From Microcaldota archaeon (GTDB lineage: Archaea; Iainarchaeota; Iainarchaeia; JAADDC01): 26,440 nt of DNA. A program made the position numbers and the translations under genes. Within the stretch, counting starts at the first letter, position 1. The number at the start of each line of letters is the position of its first letter. The stretch is from contig JALUER010000090.1 of the NCBI GenBank assembly GCA_027043825.1, positions 1-26,440 on the forward strand. Reading direction: 5' to 3'. Shown here in pieces: positions 7,889 through 15,130 of this stretch. The notes under the pieces are model-generated. The model had not been told where the DNA came from. It did no database searches and saw only the letters and a list, made by a program, of their open reading frames with translations.

Positions 7889-8394
7889 AGTCCCACGTCC
7901 AGGAGGTAGTTGACTATGGCCACCGTCTGGGAGGCGGTGTAGACCCTCCCTCCCAGGCTTATCCTCTCGCCTGGTGGCTCCACGGGGAAGCCCCTTGGCC
8001 CTCCAACGTAGAAGTAGGAGGTCCTCGGTGCCCTCCTCTCCCCACCCTCGTCAAGAACGGTTCCCTCAGGTAGGTCTACTCCCCTCTCTACATCCACACC
8101 GGGAGGAAGTTTCTCCCCCTCCACGAACCTCTCCATGGCCTTCCTTATGAACCCCCCTATGCTCCTCTCGTCCGGGTGGAGCCCCCTCACTTCACTCCCC
8201 CTTATGGAGAGGGTGAGGGGGGCCCAGGGTCCCTCCATCAGGGTGACCCTTACCACCACGTCCCTCCTCATGTCGTGGGAGAGGAAGAGGGCGTTATGTA
8301 TAAAACGTGCCACCTCATCCATTCTCCCCCTCGTGAGATCCTTCAGGGGAAAGGGACCAGCGTAGCCCTCCGTGAGGAGGTGGAAGACCCTCAT
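7873..8394 (-). CDS. trmY: tRNA (pseudouridine(54)-N(1))-methyltransferase TrmY
   Basis: 173 residues, a little shorter than the usual 190-200. TrmY is a SPOUT-class methyltransferase that converts pseudouridine-54 of archaeal tRNA to N1-methylpseudouridine with S-adenosylmethionine. Family motifs are RMDEVARFIHNALFLSHDMR, RGSEVRGLHPDERSIGGFI and a C-terminal ISLGGRVYTASQTVAIVNYL that forms the SAM-binding knot. The usual G-D-H segment is replaced by YVGGPRGFP, a moderate divergence. The ATG overlaps the srp54 stop in an ATGA junction, and the 3' end overlaps the start of pus10, whose product is its substrate-maker. Confidence 0.92.
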   Translation of the reverse strand: MRVFHLLTEGYAGPFPLKDLTRGRMDEVARFIHNALFLSHDMRRDVVVRVTLMEGPWAPLTLSIRGSEVRGLHPDERSIGGFIRKAMERFVEGEKLPPGVDVERGVDLPEGTVLDEGGERRAPRTSYFYVGGPRGFPVEPPGERISLGGRVYTASQTVAIVNYLLDVGLWRID

Positions 8395-9665
8395 GGCCTC
8401 ATCCCCATCCTCTTGAGGATCCTCTCCAGGTTCCGTCCCCGGGACTTCCTGAGCTTCTCGAACATCTTCTTTGCCCGCCTGTAGTCCCTTAGAAAGGCTC
8501 TCACGTCTTCCACGGTAGTGCCAGACCCCCTTGCTATCCTCCTTATCCTGCTCTCGTTCAGTATCTCCGGGTGGGCCCTCTCCTGCTTCGTCATGGACTT
8601 GTAGATGGCGTCGTACTTCTTGAACTTCTTTCGGGCGTCCTCTATAACGTCCTCGGGGACGGTGGAAATCCCTAACATCTGGAGGACCTTGTCCAGCGGT
8701 CCCATCTCGTTGAAGGCCTTCAGCTGCTTGTAGAAGGCGTTTATGTCAAACTCGCCCTTGAGCAGCTCTTCCAGGTCTTCCTCCTTCCCCTGAAACCTCT
8801 CCATGAGGGCCTTCAGGTCAGGGACGCCCAGGAGCCGCCCCACGAACCTCTCCGCGTCGAACTCCTCCAGGTCGTCAGGGCTTTCCCCCGTCCCTATGAA
8901 GTAGACCGGGACCCCCGCTTCGTGACAGGCCGTGAGGGCCCCTCCAGCCTTGCCGCTCCCGTCCATCTTGGTTATGACCACCCCGTCTATGCCTACCCTC
9001 TCGTTGAACTCCCTCGCTTCACGAGCCGCTACCTGGCCGATGTCGGCGGGGATGACCAGGAGGGTCTTGTCCGGTATGACGACCTCCTTTATCCTCCTGA
9101 GTTCCTCCATGAGTTCATCGTCCAGGGCACTCCTCCCGGCGCTGTCGAAGATGTAAACGTCCGTTTGAACCTCCAGGGCCTTTTCTGCTATCCCCACCGG
9201 GTCCCTTGCCCCCTCTTCCCCGTAGAAGTCTACTCCAACCTTCTCGGCCAGCTGTTTTAGCTGGTGGTAGGCGGCGGGCCTGTGGACGTCCAGGGCCACG
9301 AGGAGCGGCTTCAGCCCCCTCTTCTTGAACCACTTGGCGAGCTTCGCCGCCGTCGTGGTCTTCCCGCTCCCGAAGAGACCTACCAGGAGGATCTTCTGGG
9401 GCACGACGGGGAAGGGGCGGCCCTTCCCTCCCATAATGTTTACTATCTCCTCGAATATGATCTTGTAGGCCAGGTCCCGGGCGGGCACGCCGGGATACTT
9501 CTTCTTCTCTTCCCTGATCCTCTCCTTTATCCGCTCCGTGAGCTCCTTTACCGTCTTTACGTTGACGTCCGATAAGATGAGGGCCCTCTGGATCTCTCTG
9601 AGGGCGTCGTCCACGTCGCCCCCGAGCCTCAACCTCTCGAAGGCGTTCCTTATCCTTTCCAGCAC
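8391..9665 (-). CDS. srp54: Signal recognition particle 54 kDa protein (SRP54/Ffh)
   Basis: 424 residues from GTG. It is the GTPase of the SRP that binds signal sequences and SRP RNA. An N-domain helical bundle (about 1-85) precedes the G domain with P-loop GLFGSGKTT (96-104), ALDVHRPAAYHQL, DSAGR and TKMDGSGKAGGAL. The C-terminal M domain (about 295-424) includes MTKQERAHPEILNESRIRRI and SGTTVEDV, the RNA-binding helices. The M domain looks relatively methionine-poor. It follows ftsY after a 22-base gap, and together they encode both GTPases of the targeting cycle in one transcript. Confidence 0.97.
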   Translation of the reverse strand: MLERIRNAFERLRLGGDVDDALREIQRALILSDVNVKTVKELTERIKERIREEKKKYPGVPARDLAYKIIFEEIVNIMGGKGRPFPVVPQKILLVGLFGSGKTTTAAKLAKWFKKRGLKPLLVALDVHRPAAYHQLKQLAEKVGVDFYGEEGARDPVGIAEKALEVQTDVYIFDSAGRSALDDELMEELRRIKEVVIPDKTLLVIPADIGQVAAREAREFNERVGIDGVVITKMDGSGKAGGALTACHEAGVPVYFIGTGESPDDLEEFDAERFVGRLLGVPDLKALMERFQGKEEDLEELLKGEFDINAFYKQLKAFNEMGPLDKVLQMLGISTVPEDVIEDARKKFKKYDAIYKSMTKQERAHPEILNESRIRRIARGSGTTVEDVRAFLRDYRRAKKMFEKLRKSRGRNLERILKRMGMRP

Positions 9666-9687
9666 CTTAGAAGTAGAGGCCTTATGT

Positions 9688-10458
9688 TTATAGGAGGTTG
9701 TTCAGGTAGTCCTCCGCTGAGAAGGGGGAGAAGGTGTCCAGCGTCTGACCATAGGAAACGAAGTATATGGGCTTTCTGGTCTCCACGGCAAGGGACAGTA
9801 TGAGTCCTCCCTTCTCGTCCACGTCCAGCTTCGTGACGATGAAGCCGTCCACCCCCACCTTCTCGTCAAACCTCTTTGCCTGCTCAAGGGCCGCCACCCC
9901 CTGGGTGGCGTCCACCACCATAAGGGTGAGGTCCGGGTTCACCACCTTCTTTATCTTCTGGAGCTCCCTCATGAGGTCCCCCCTCGTCTCCTGACGACCA
10001 GCTGTATCGATGATGACGGCGCCCTTCCTCCTCTTCACCGCCTCGTAGGCCACGGCGGCCGGGTCCGCCCCGTAGTGGTACTTCACAAGCTCAAACCCCA
10101 CCTTCCTTGCCCACTCCTCCAACTGCTCTATGCTCCCTGCCCGGAAGGTGTCCGCGGCGGCCGCCGTGACGGGAGTTCCCTTCTCCATGAACCAGCTGGA
10201 AAGCTTTGCCAGCACCGTTGTCTTGCCGCTGCCGTTGGTGCCCACCAGGAGGATAACAGGGCTCCCCTCTATCCTCCCCTCCTTCAAGAACTCCTTAAGG
10301 GCTTCCTTCAGGCTCTTTCCCTTCTCAAGGCTTTCCTTCAGCCTCTCTATGGTGGTGAGGCTAACGTTTGCTTCTAAAAGCTCTAACTCCCTCTCCTCCA
10401 GCTCCTTCCTCGGATCCTTCCCGCCGAGGGATGAAAGGATGCGCTGGAGGAGGCTCAT
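9688..10458 (-). CDS. ftsY: Signal recognition particle receptor FtsY (short form)
   Basis: 256 residues, notably shorter than usual archaeal FtsY (about 300-380). It is the membrane-associated SRP receptor GTPase. After a brief charged N-domain (1-65) the G domain has GTNGSGKTTVLAKL, AADTFRAGSIEQL, DTAGRQETRGDLM, TKLDVDEKGG and a YGQTLDTFSPF closing loop. The acidic A domain of many homologues is almost absent, and the N-domain appears to have lost part of its first helices. ATG overlaps the prefoldin stop (ATGA). Confidence 0.96.
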   Translation of the reverse strand: MSLLQRILSSLGGKDPRKELEERELELLEANVSLTTIERLKESLEKGKSLKEALKEFLKEGRIEGSPVILLVGTNGSGKTTVLAKLSSWFMEKGTPVTAAAADTFRAGSIEQLEEWARKVGFELVKYHYGADPAAVAYEAVKRRKGAVIIDTAGRQETRGDLMRELQKIKKVVNPDLTLMVVDATQGVAALEQAKRFDEKVGVDGFIVTKLDVDEKGGLILSLAVETRKPIYFVSYGQTLDTFSPFSAEDYLNNLL

Positions 10459-10793
10459 TCTCCACCCTTCCGGACCGACTCGATGAGCTTCTTCCTCTCG
10501 GCGCTGAGCCGCTCTATCTCCTTCTCGGCCCTCTCTATCCTCCTCTTCAGCCTCTCCACGATCTTCTCCACGGGGCTCTCCACAACTATGCCGCCCCCCA
10601 CGTCTATGAGGGTCTTCCCCTGGAAGGTGGTCGAGACGAGGACCCCTCCGCCGAGGGGGACCAGAAGGGTCGGCTCCTCCTTCAGGGACTCCAATGCCTC
10701 CAGGGCTGCCCTGCTCTCCCTTATGACGGCCCTCAGCTGGGCTATCTGGTTGTCAATGAGTGCCAGCGCTTCTTCAAGCCTCAACCTTCTCAA
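10455..10793 (-). CDS. pfdA: Prefoldin subunit alpha
   Basis: 112 residues from a TTG start. Alpha prefoldin forms a hexameric jellyfish-shaped chaperone with beta subunits that holds unfolded proteins. Two predicted coiled-coil helices (about 5-42 and 75-110) flank a beta-hairpin segment with LLVPLGGGVLVSTTF and LIDVGGGIVVE, the standard alpha-subunit arrangement. It is shorter than the common 130-150, mainly at the helix ends. The TTG lies 20 bases inside the LX ribosomal protein gene. Genes for prefoldin alpha, LX, aIF6, L31e, L39e and FtsY are often clustered in archaea, which supports the call. Confidence 0.9.
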   Translation of the reverse strand: MRRLRLEEALALIDNQIAQLRAVIRESRAALEALESLKEEPTLLVPLGGGVLVSTTFQGKTLIDVGGGIVVESPVEKIVERLKRRIERAEKEIERLSAERKKLIESVRKGGE

Positions 10794-10953
10794 CCCCTTC
10801 CACGTGGATCTTTACCCTCTTTACCTTGTGGTTGGATCCCAGGATGGAGTAGAGCTTCTCCAGGGCCAGCTTCTCGTTCTCGGCCTCTATCTCCTTCGTG
10901 AACTTTATCTTTCTCTTCCCCTTTTCGTACCATCCCCTGAAGAGGAACCTCAT
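10774..10953 (-). CDS. rpl18a: 50S ribosomal protein LX (L18Ae)
   Basis: This 59-residue gene begins MRFLFRGWYEKGKRKIKFTK and ends VKIHVEGVEKVEA. The V/F-x-G-x-x-x-K-x-x-x-x-x-F-T-K-E-I-x-A opening and the HKVKRVKIHVEGVE ending are typical of archaeal LX, a large-subunit surface protein that is about 55-80 residues in other archaea. GGGGTGA, including the aIF6 stop, lies just before the ATG and can serve as its ribosome site. It sits 4 bases after aIF6 and its 3' end overlaps pfdA by 20 bases. Confidence 0.92.
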   Translation of the reverse strand: MRFLFRGWYEKGKRKIKFTKEIEAENEKLALEKLYSILGSNHKVKRVKIHVEGVEKVEA

Positions 10954-10957
10954 GCTC

Positions 10958-11593
10958 TCACCCCAACACCGACTCGATCTTCAGGAGCTCCACGGGGGAT
11001 GTGTCTTCCCCCACGATGACGCCCTTGGAGTTGGCTACTATGCCCGTCCTCACGAAGGGATCCCCGAAGTTTACGGTGGTGGTGTCCCCCGGTACGTCAA
11101 AGAGCTTTCCCAGGAGCTTCAGTTCTTCCTCGCCTATGGAGGGATGTCCCAGGAAGCCCTTGTTGGTGGCTATCACTGCGGCCCCCACCACTTCCATCCC
11201 TGCTACGTTTCTTCTCACGTAGTCCACGTCCAGGAACTCCGCTATCTCCTTGGCCGCCCTCATGGAGATGCTCTGGGAGATGAGCGCCCCCCTGTCGTTG
11301 GCGGCGACCAGGTTCCCCAGTGCCGTCACCCTGTCCTTCACTACGAATACCTCTATCCCGTGCTCCTTCAGGTTCCTTACCTCCTCCTCCCTCACGATCC
11401 AAGGGACGATTACCCCTTTACTGTTCCCCGAGACGAAGGCCCCTATGAGGGAGGTCCCGGCGACCCTGGTGGGAATCACGTCGACGCCGAGGATCTCTGC
11501 CACCTCCTCCACGTCCTTCTCCCTGACGTAGTCCGGGACGAGGCAGAAGACATCCGTGGCGAACATGAAGAGGCCGATGTTAGGATTCTTCAT
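10958..11593 (-). CDS. tif6: Translation initiation factor aIF6
   Basis: 211 residues from the ATG at 11593; an upstream in-frame start at 11617 would add eight residues (MPVTKRNL), but MKNPNIGLFMFATD is the normal family start. aIF6 binds the large ribosomal subunit and blocks premature subunit joining. The pentein-fold repeats are evident: GIEVFVVKDRVTALGNLVAA, DRGALISQSIS, NVAGMEVVGAAVIATNKG, GDPFVRTGIVANSKG. With this start it overlaps the tail of rpl31e by 14 bases. Confidence 0.96.
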   Translation of the reverse strand: MKNPNIGLFMFATDVFCLVPDYVREKDVEEVAEILGVDVIPTRVAGTSLIGAFVSGNSKGVIVPWIVREEEVRNLKEHGIEVFVVKDRVTALGNLVAANDRGALISQSISMRAAKEIAEFLDVDYVRRNVAGMEVVGAAVIATNKGFLGHPSIGEEELKLLGKLFDVPGDTTTVNFGDPFVRTGIVANSKGVIVGEDTSPVELLKIESVLG

Positions 11594-11990
11594 CAGGTTT
11601 CTCTTGGTCACCGGCATCCTCCTTCTTCACCTCCTTGACCTTCTTCCTCGTCGCCCTCTTCTTACCCTTCTTCTTCGTCTCCTTCCCTTCTCCTGCCTTC
11701 TTCGCCTTCTCCTCCGCCTTTTCCTCCTTCTTTCCCTCCTCTGGCAGGGAGACGATGACCGTCCCGTCGTCCAGCTTCTGGGCCACCACCCTTATCTTCC
11801 TGGGCGGGTTGTTCATACTCCTGGACCAGATGAGCTCGTTCACCTTTCCGTCGATCTTAACCTTCTCCTCTTCCGTCTTCATGTGCCTCGCCATGAAGGA
11901 TCGGAGAAACCTCACCGCTGCCTCTGCCCTTCTGTTCTTCTTCCTCCTCCAGGCCTTTTTCAGGGGCACGTTGTAGACCCTCGTAATCAC
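11580..11990 (-). CDS. rpl31e: 50S ribosomal protein L31e with a long charged C-terminal tail
   Basis: 136 residues from a GTG in a 4-base GTGA overlap with rpl39e. The first 80 or so residues are a standard L31e: TRVYNVPLKKAWRRKKNRRA, RFLRSFMARHMK, and IRVVAQKLDDGTVIVSLPEE. L31e lies around the exit tunnel rim of the large subunit. The remaining approximately 53 residues are almost entirely Lys, Glu, Ala and Arg and are not part of the usual 80-95 residue protein. The tail looks disordered. I take it as genuine because the frame is open through it and the downstream gene overlaps its end. Confidence 0.94.
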   Translation of the reverse strand: MITRVYNVPLKKAWRRKKNRRAEAAVRFLRSFMARHMKTEEEKVKIDGKVNELIWSRSMNNPPRKIRVVAQKLDDGTVIVSLPEEGKKEEKAEEKAKKAGEGKETKKKGKKRATRKKVKEVKKEDAGDQEKPDEES

Positions 11991-12163
11991 TCTATCAGCC
12001 TCCTTATTCTCCTACCGAAGTCTGTCCTCCTCCAGTGCACCTTCCCGAACCTGGGGAGAATCCTCTTTCCTGACTTGACGATGGCCCATACCGGGGCCCT
12101 CAGCCTCTTCTTACGAAAGCTCCAGAGGAGCTCCTTGAACTTGGGATCCTTGTTTCGAGCCAT
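11987..12163 (-). CDS. rpl39e: 50S ribosomal protein L39e
   Basis: 58 residues beginning MARNKDPKFKELLWSFRKKR, with the diagnostic RAPVWAIVKSGKRILPRF and HWRRTDF. L39e lines the peptide exit tunnel. The C-terminus is extended by about seven residues relative to the usual 51 (GRRIRRLIE). A strong ribosome site, GAGGTGGG, lies just before the ATG, 9 bases after pdcd5. It overlaps rpl31e by GTGA. Confidence 0.95.
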   Translation of the reverse strand: MARNKDPKFKELLWSFRKKRLRAPVWAIVKSGKRILPRFGKVHWRRTDFGRRIRRLIE

Positions 12164-12172
12164 CTTCCCACC

Positions 12173-12457
12173 TCACTTATGGAGGATCCGGATCCTCGTT
12201 TCTTTCTTTTGTCCCCTCAACCTTTTGAGGAGCTTTATGAGCGTGTCCTCATCAACTACGGTGCCCTTCGCCTGGTAGAGGTACATGACTGCCTGAACGG
12301 CCTTGGCATACAGTTCGGGATTGGCCATCTTCACCCTTTCGAGCCTTTCAAAGGCCTCCTTCGTGAGTATCCTCTTGAGGGTGGCCCGGAGCTGTAACCT
12401 TGCCAGGTACTGCCTCCTCACCTCCTCGTCGCTTGGAGGAACCCCTTCACTTACCAC
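12173..12457 (-). CDS. PDCD5-family DNA-binding protein
   Basis: 94 residues from GTG, slightly short for the family (about 110-120), mostly at the N-terminus. Archaeal PDCD5 homologues are small three-helix-bundle proteins reported to bind DNA; their cellular role is unclear. Signature segments are RQYLARLQLRATLKRILTKE, AFERLERVKMANPEL and KLLKRLRGQKKETRIRILHK. It overlaps the 3' end of rps19e by 11 bases. Genes for S19e and PDCD5 are adjacent in many archaea, which supports a link with translation. Confidence 0.93.
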   Translation of the reverse strand: MVSEGVPPSDEEVRRQYLARLQLRATLKRILTKEAFERLERVKMANPELYAKAVQAVMYLYQAKGTVVDEDTLIKLLKRLRGQKKETRIRILHK

Positions 12458-12926
12458 CCTTCTTCTCCTCCTTTTTGGCGGTCTTCTTTCCCTTGTCTTC
12501 CTTTGCGCCGTCGAGGGCCATTCTTATCCTCGTGGCCACCTTGTCCACGAGGGAAACTCCCTTGGGCGTGAGCTTCCTGCCCTTCTTCTCCTCCTTCTCC
12601 ACCAGCCCTGCCTCTTCCAGCTGCTGGAGGATGGTCCTTATGATCTTTCCCCCCGCATCCACGTGGTGCTCAGGCCTCACGCCGAAGTTCTTCCTTCCAC
12701 CGAAATAGGTTCTGAGCCTTGCCACGCCCACCGGGCCGTCCAGGTAAAGCCTCCTCATGATGGCGGCGGCCCGGATGTACCACCAGTTGGGTTGGTCGGG
12801 CAACCTCTCCTTGTGGGGGCCCGTCTTTACGAATTTCGCCCAGTCAGGCATTTTTATGACGCTTTCCAGCTCCTTGGCCAGCTCTTCAACCAGCAACTGT
12901 CCCGGCACGTCGTATGCTGTGGCCAT
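12447..12926 (-). CDS. rps19e: 30S ribosomal protein S19e
   Basis: 159 residues. S19e is a small-subunit head protein. Motifs are MATAYDVPGQLLVEELAKEL, PDWAKFVKTGPHKERLP, WWYIRAAAIMRRLYLDGPVG and GGRKNFGVRPEHH. The last 20 or so residues are a lysine-rich tail (DKGKKTAKKEEKKGGK). It is the first gene of the minus-strand run; a TATA box lies about 50 bases upstream and GGGAGGGAG just before the ATG, so this transcript, unlike many here, has a leader with a Shine-Dalgarno site. Confidence 0.96.
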   Translation of the reverse strand: MATAYDVPGQLLVEELAKELESVIKMPDWAKFVKTGPHKERLPDQPNWWYIRAAAIMRRLYLDGPVGVARLRTYFGGRKNFGVRPEHHVDAGGKIIRTILQQLEEAGLVEKEEKKGRKLTPKGVSLVDKVATRIRMALDGAKEDKGKKTAKKEEKKGGK

Positions 12927-12998
12927 AGTTCTCCCTCCCTTGGTGTGGGACTAAAGATGATGGAAGGGGAAGGGTTTAAAATAAAGCGGAATATTGCC
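12927..12998 (-). promoter_or_regulatory. Promoter and ribosome-binding site of the S19e-SRP operon
   Basis: Reading the minus strand, CTTTATTTTAAA (12975-12986) is a good TATA box. Transcription would start near 12950, giving a leader of about 25 bases that contains GGGAGGGAG (about 12929-12938) five bases before the S19e ATG. This is the only clear promoter I see for the 12 genes down to 6009. Confidence 0.65.
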
Positions 12999-14126
12999 TC
13001 AGTCACCCGCCGCCCTCTCTATGAACTCCCTCATCTCTTCCACGGCCTCTTCCTTGATCTTCTTTTCCCCGCTCGTTACCCTTCCCCTTACCTTCATGTC
13101 CTTCCTGTTGAGGAAGAGGGCGGAGACGAGGGAAATGATACCGACCCCGAGGCTGGGTAAGAGGGTTCCGTTGATGAGCCCTGCCACGAGACCTATGACT
13201 GCCGCGGCACCTCCGGCCATCATTGCCATCTTCCGGGTCTTCTGGGTCTCTTCGAAGACGAGGACTTCCACGTTGCCCGTGTAGCCATTCAGGAGTGCCC
13301 ACCCTCGCTTGAAGGTCATGTAGTACATGGGGACGAAGACGTTCATGGTGGGGAGGATCTGTATGCGGTACTCCTCGGGTACTGGTCCCCTTTCGAGGGC
13401 TTCCTTCAGGAGTTCGTACTTGGCAAGGGTCTTCACGTAGTCTACTGCCGAGGAAAAGACCGTGGTGTCTCCTCTGAGTGCCTCTGCAAGCTCTTTAAGA
13501 TCTATGAGGCCCTTTGGTTTCTCGGATATGTCTATGGGATTGCCCACGGGGGGAACGGGCAGGTTTGGCTGGAGGGGGACGGACCTCTCGAGTAGTGTAC
13601 CGTCTGTGTAGGTTCGGGCGTTGGGCGGTATGCCCTCCCCGGCGAGGGGGATGAACTCCCTGACGAGGGGGACAGCCACCTCCCTCACGATGGAGACAGT
13701 ACCCCTGTATACTCTACCCCTGTCCGTCTCCGGAACACCGATGCCTACCTGACTCGTTATGGTCTGGACGAGCATATCCGATACCTTGCTGGCCACGTCC
13801 TCCTTACCGCCCCTGTACGACGTCGTGGCGGTTCCTTCGATGTGGAACACGGCGTAAGGTATGAAGACGACCTTAGACTCCGCCCTGCTCAGCTCGTTGG
13901 TGTAGGAGGGATCGAGCACCGTATACTTGGCCACCTCCTTTATGAGGTATTTCCTGGCTTCGTGCTCTGATACCCGGAGGGGCGTCATCAGTGCCGGCAT
14001 TCCCGACAGGTCAAGGGTAGTGAACATAATCTGGGTTCCGCAGTAGGGACACTGGGCCGTCGCCGAACCCTTCGGTATGGTGAAGCTCCCACCACAGTAG
14101 GGACAGGACACTAATACTTCTTCCAT
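12999..14126 (-). CDS. Zinc-ribbon protein with C-terminal membrane helices (paralogue of the upstream gene)
   Basis: 375 residues, function unknown. An N-terminal zinc ribbon (C8/C11 and C26/C29, each as CPYC) is followed by a long soluble region. Two hydrophobic segments (about 300-340; GGAAAVIGLVAGLI and LGVGIISLVSALFL) and a charged C-terminal tail complete it. A LIKEVAKYTVLDPSY helix followed by FIPYAVFHIEGTATT parallels the RLIKQIRKIDS / LYLPVYLYVAQVTAK stretch of the next gene upstream, so the two look like tandem paralogues. ATG overlaps the upstream stop by 16 bases. Last gene of a four-gene cassette with an SPFH protein; in Bacillus, a PspA/SPFH envelope-stress locus also includes zinc-ribbon membrane proteins, a comparison I make from memory. 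Confidence 0.82.
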   Translation of the reverse strand: MEEVLVSCPYCGGSFTIPKGSATAQCPYCGTQIMFTTLDLSGMPALMTPLRVSEHEARKYLIKEVAKYTVLDPSYTNELSRAESKVVFIPYAVFHIEGTATTSYRGGKEDVASKVSDMLVQTITSQVGIGVPETDRGRVYRGTVSIVREVAVPLVREFIPLAGEGIPPNARTYTDGTLLERSVPLQPNLPVPPVGNPIDISEKPKGLIDLKELAEALRGDTTVFSSAVDYVKTLAKYELLKEALERGPVPEEYRIQILPTMNVFVPMYYMTFKRGWALLNGYTGNVEVLVFEETQKTRKMAMMAGGAAAVIGLVAGLINGTLLPSLGVGIISLVSALFLNRKDMKVRGRVTSGEKKIKEEAVEEMREFIERAAGD

Positions 14127-15130
14127 ACCACTTCACCCCTCTCCTTTGTTAGCATCCCTCCCACGGCAAATACCGCCCCTATGATGAAGGACATGAGGAG
14201 CCCGAGGGGCTTGTAGAGCAGGTTGAAGATCAGGGGACTGAGGGCGGAAATGGCCATTCCCCCGTACTTGAGGGAGGTCGGTATGGGCTTCGTCGTGTAC
14301 AGGATTTTGCCTGTCAGGGCCTCTGCCACCGCGGTGTACCTCCTCCCGTCCCTGTCCATCCAGTGGTATATGGCCACCGGGAAGAAGAAGAGCCCCTTGG
14401 GCATGGTCACCACGGAGCCCTCGTAGAAGAGCACCCTCTTCAACTTCTCGTCTGTGGGTATGATGCCCTTCTCGTTCTTGGGAGACACGAGGTTCTCCGC
14501 CCTCACCTTGGCCTCCTGTTCAGCCACCACCGGGTTCTTCTGGAGCCCAAGTATCTTGTACTCCTTGAAGTCCTTCACGGTGTTGGTGTTGAGGACGGTT
14601 CCCGGCGGGAAGTTCATGTCGTTGTACTTGAAGGTCTCCTCGATGAACTTGAGGATGACGTCCTCGCCAGGGAAGTCGTTCACCCGCCCTATCACCGCCA
14701 CCGGCACGACCCTCGTGTAGTCCAGGTCCCTGATGTACTTCTTCTCCACGGTTACCCTCGTCTGCCTCCTCTTCACCACCTCTACCTTCCCCACCTCCAC
14801 CACGGCCTTGGCGGTTACTTGGGCCACGTAGAGGTAGACGGGCAGGTAGAGGAGCTCCAAGGACTCGGGGCGGGCCCTCGAGTCAATCTTTCGGATCTGC
14901 TTGATCAGTCTACGTTCAAGTTTGTCCCTGTCGAGCACCTTCACGATGTAAGATGTCCCCTGGACTATCTCTGGCCGCAGGGTCACAGGGGACCCACAGT
15001 AGGGACAGAAGGAGACCATCTCGTCTGGCGATATCTTTATGGGCGCCCCGCAGTAGGGACACCGTATGGGATTGCCCACCACTGCCTGGGTGGCTCCCCC
15101 TTGCGCAGTGCTCCCCTCCATGTCCATCAC
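14111..15130 (-). CDS. Zinc-ribbon membrane protein of the SPFH cassette
   Basis: 339 residues; start is GTG 15130 or the adjacent ATG 15127, which forms a TGATG junction with the SPFH stop. A zinc ribbon at C24/C27 and C42/C45 (again CPYC pairs) opens the protein. The middle contains PESLELLYLPVYLYVAQVTA and FFFPVAIYHWMDRDGRRYTA, strands that recur in weaker form in the downstream paralogue. Near the C-terminus two hydrophobic segments (YGGMAISALSPLIFNLLY and LGLLMSFIIGAVFAVGGML) predict a hairpin membrane anchor with a short tail. No enzyme motif is visible. I infer a partner that docks the SPFH protein, or a stress sensor, at the membrane. Confidence 0.8.
   Translation of the reverse strand: MMDMEGSTAQGGATQAVVGNPIRCPYCGAPIKISPDEMVSFCPYCGSPVTLRPEIVQGTSYIVKVLDRDKLERRLIKQIRKIDSRARPESLELLYLPVYLYVAQVTAKAVVEVGKVEVVKRRQTRVTVEKKYIRDLDYTRVVPVAVIGRVNDFPGEDVILKFIEETFKYNDMNFPPGTVLNTNTVKDFKEYKILGLQKNPVVAEQEAKVRAENLVSPKNEKGIIPTDEKLKRVLFYEGSVVTMPKGLFFFPVAIYHWMDRDGRRYTAVAEALTGKILYTTKPIPTSLKYGGMAISALSPLIFNLLYKPLGLLMSFIIGAVFAVGGMLTKERGEVVWKKY

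Noticed and set aside
6009..12926. Many open frames on the plus strand opposite the S19e-SRP operon
   Set aside because: They are shadows of GC-rich minus-strand genes with clear family identities; the translations are low-complexity and lack motifs.
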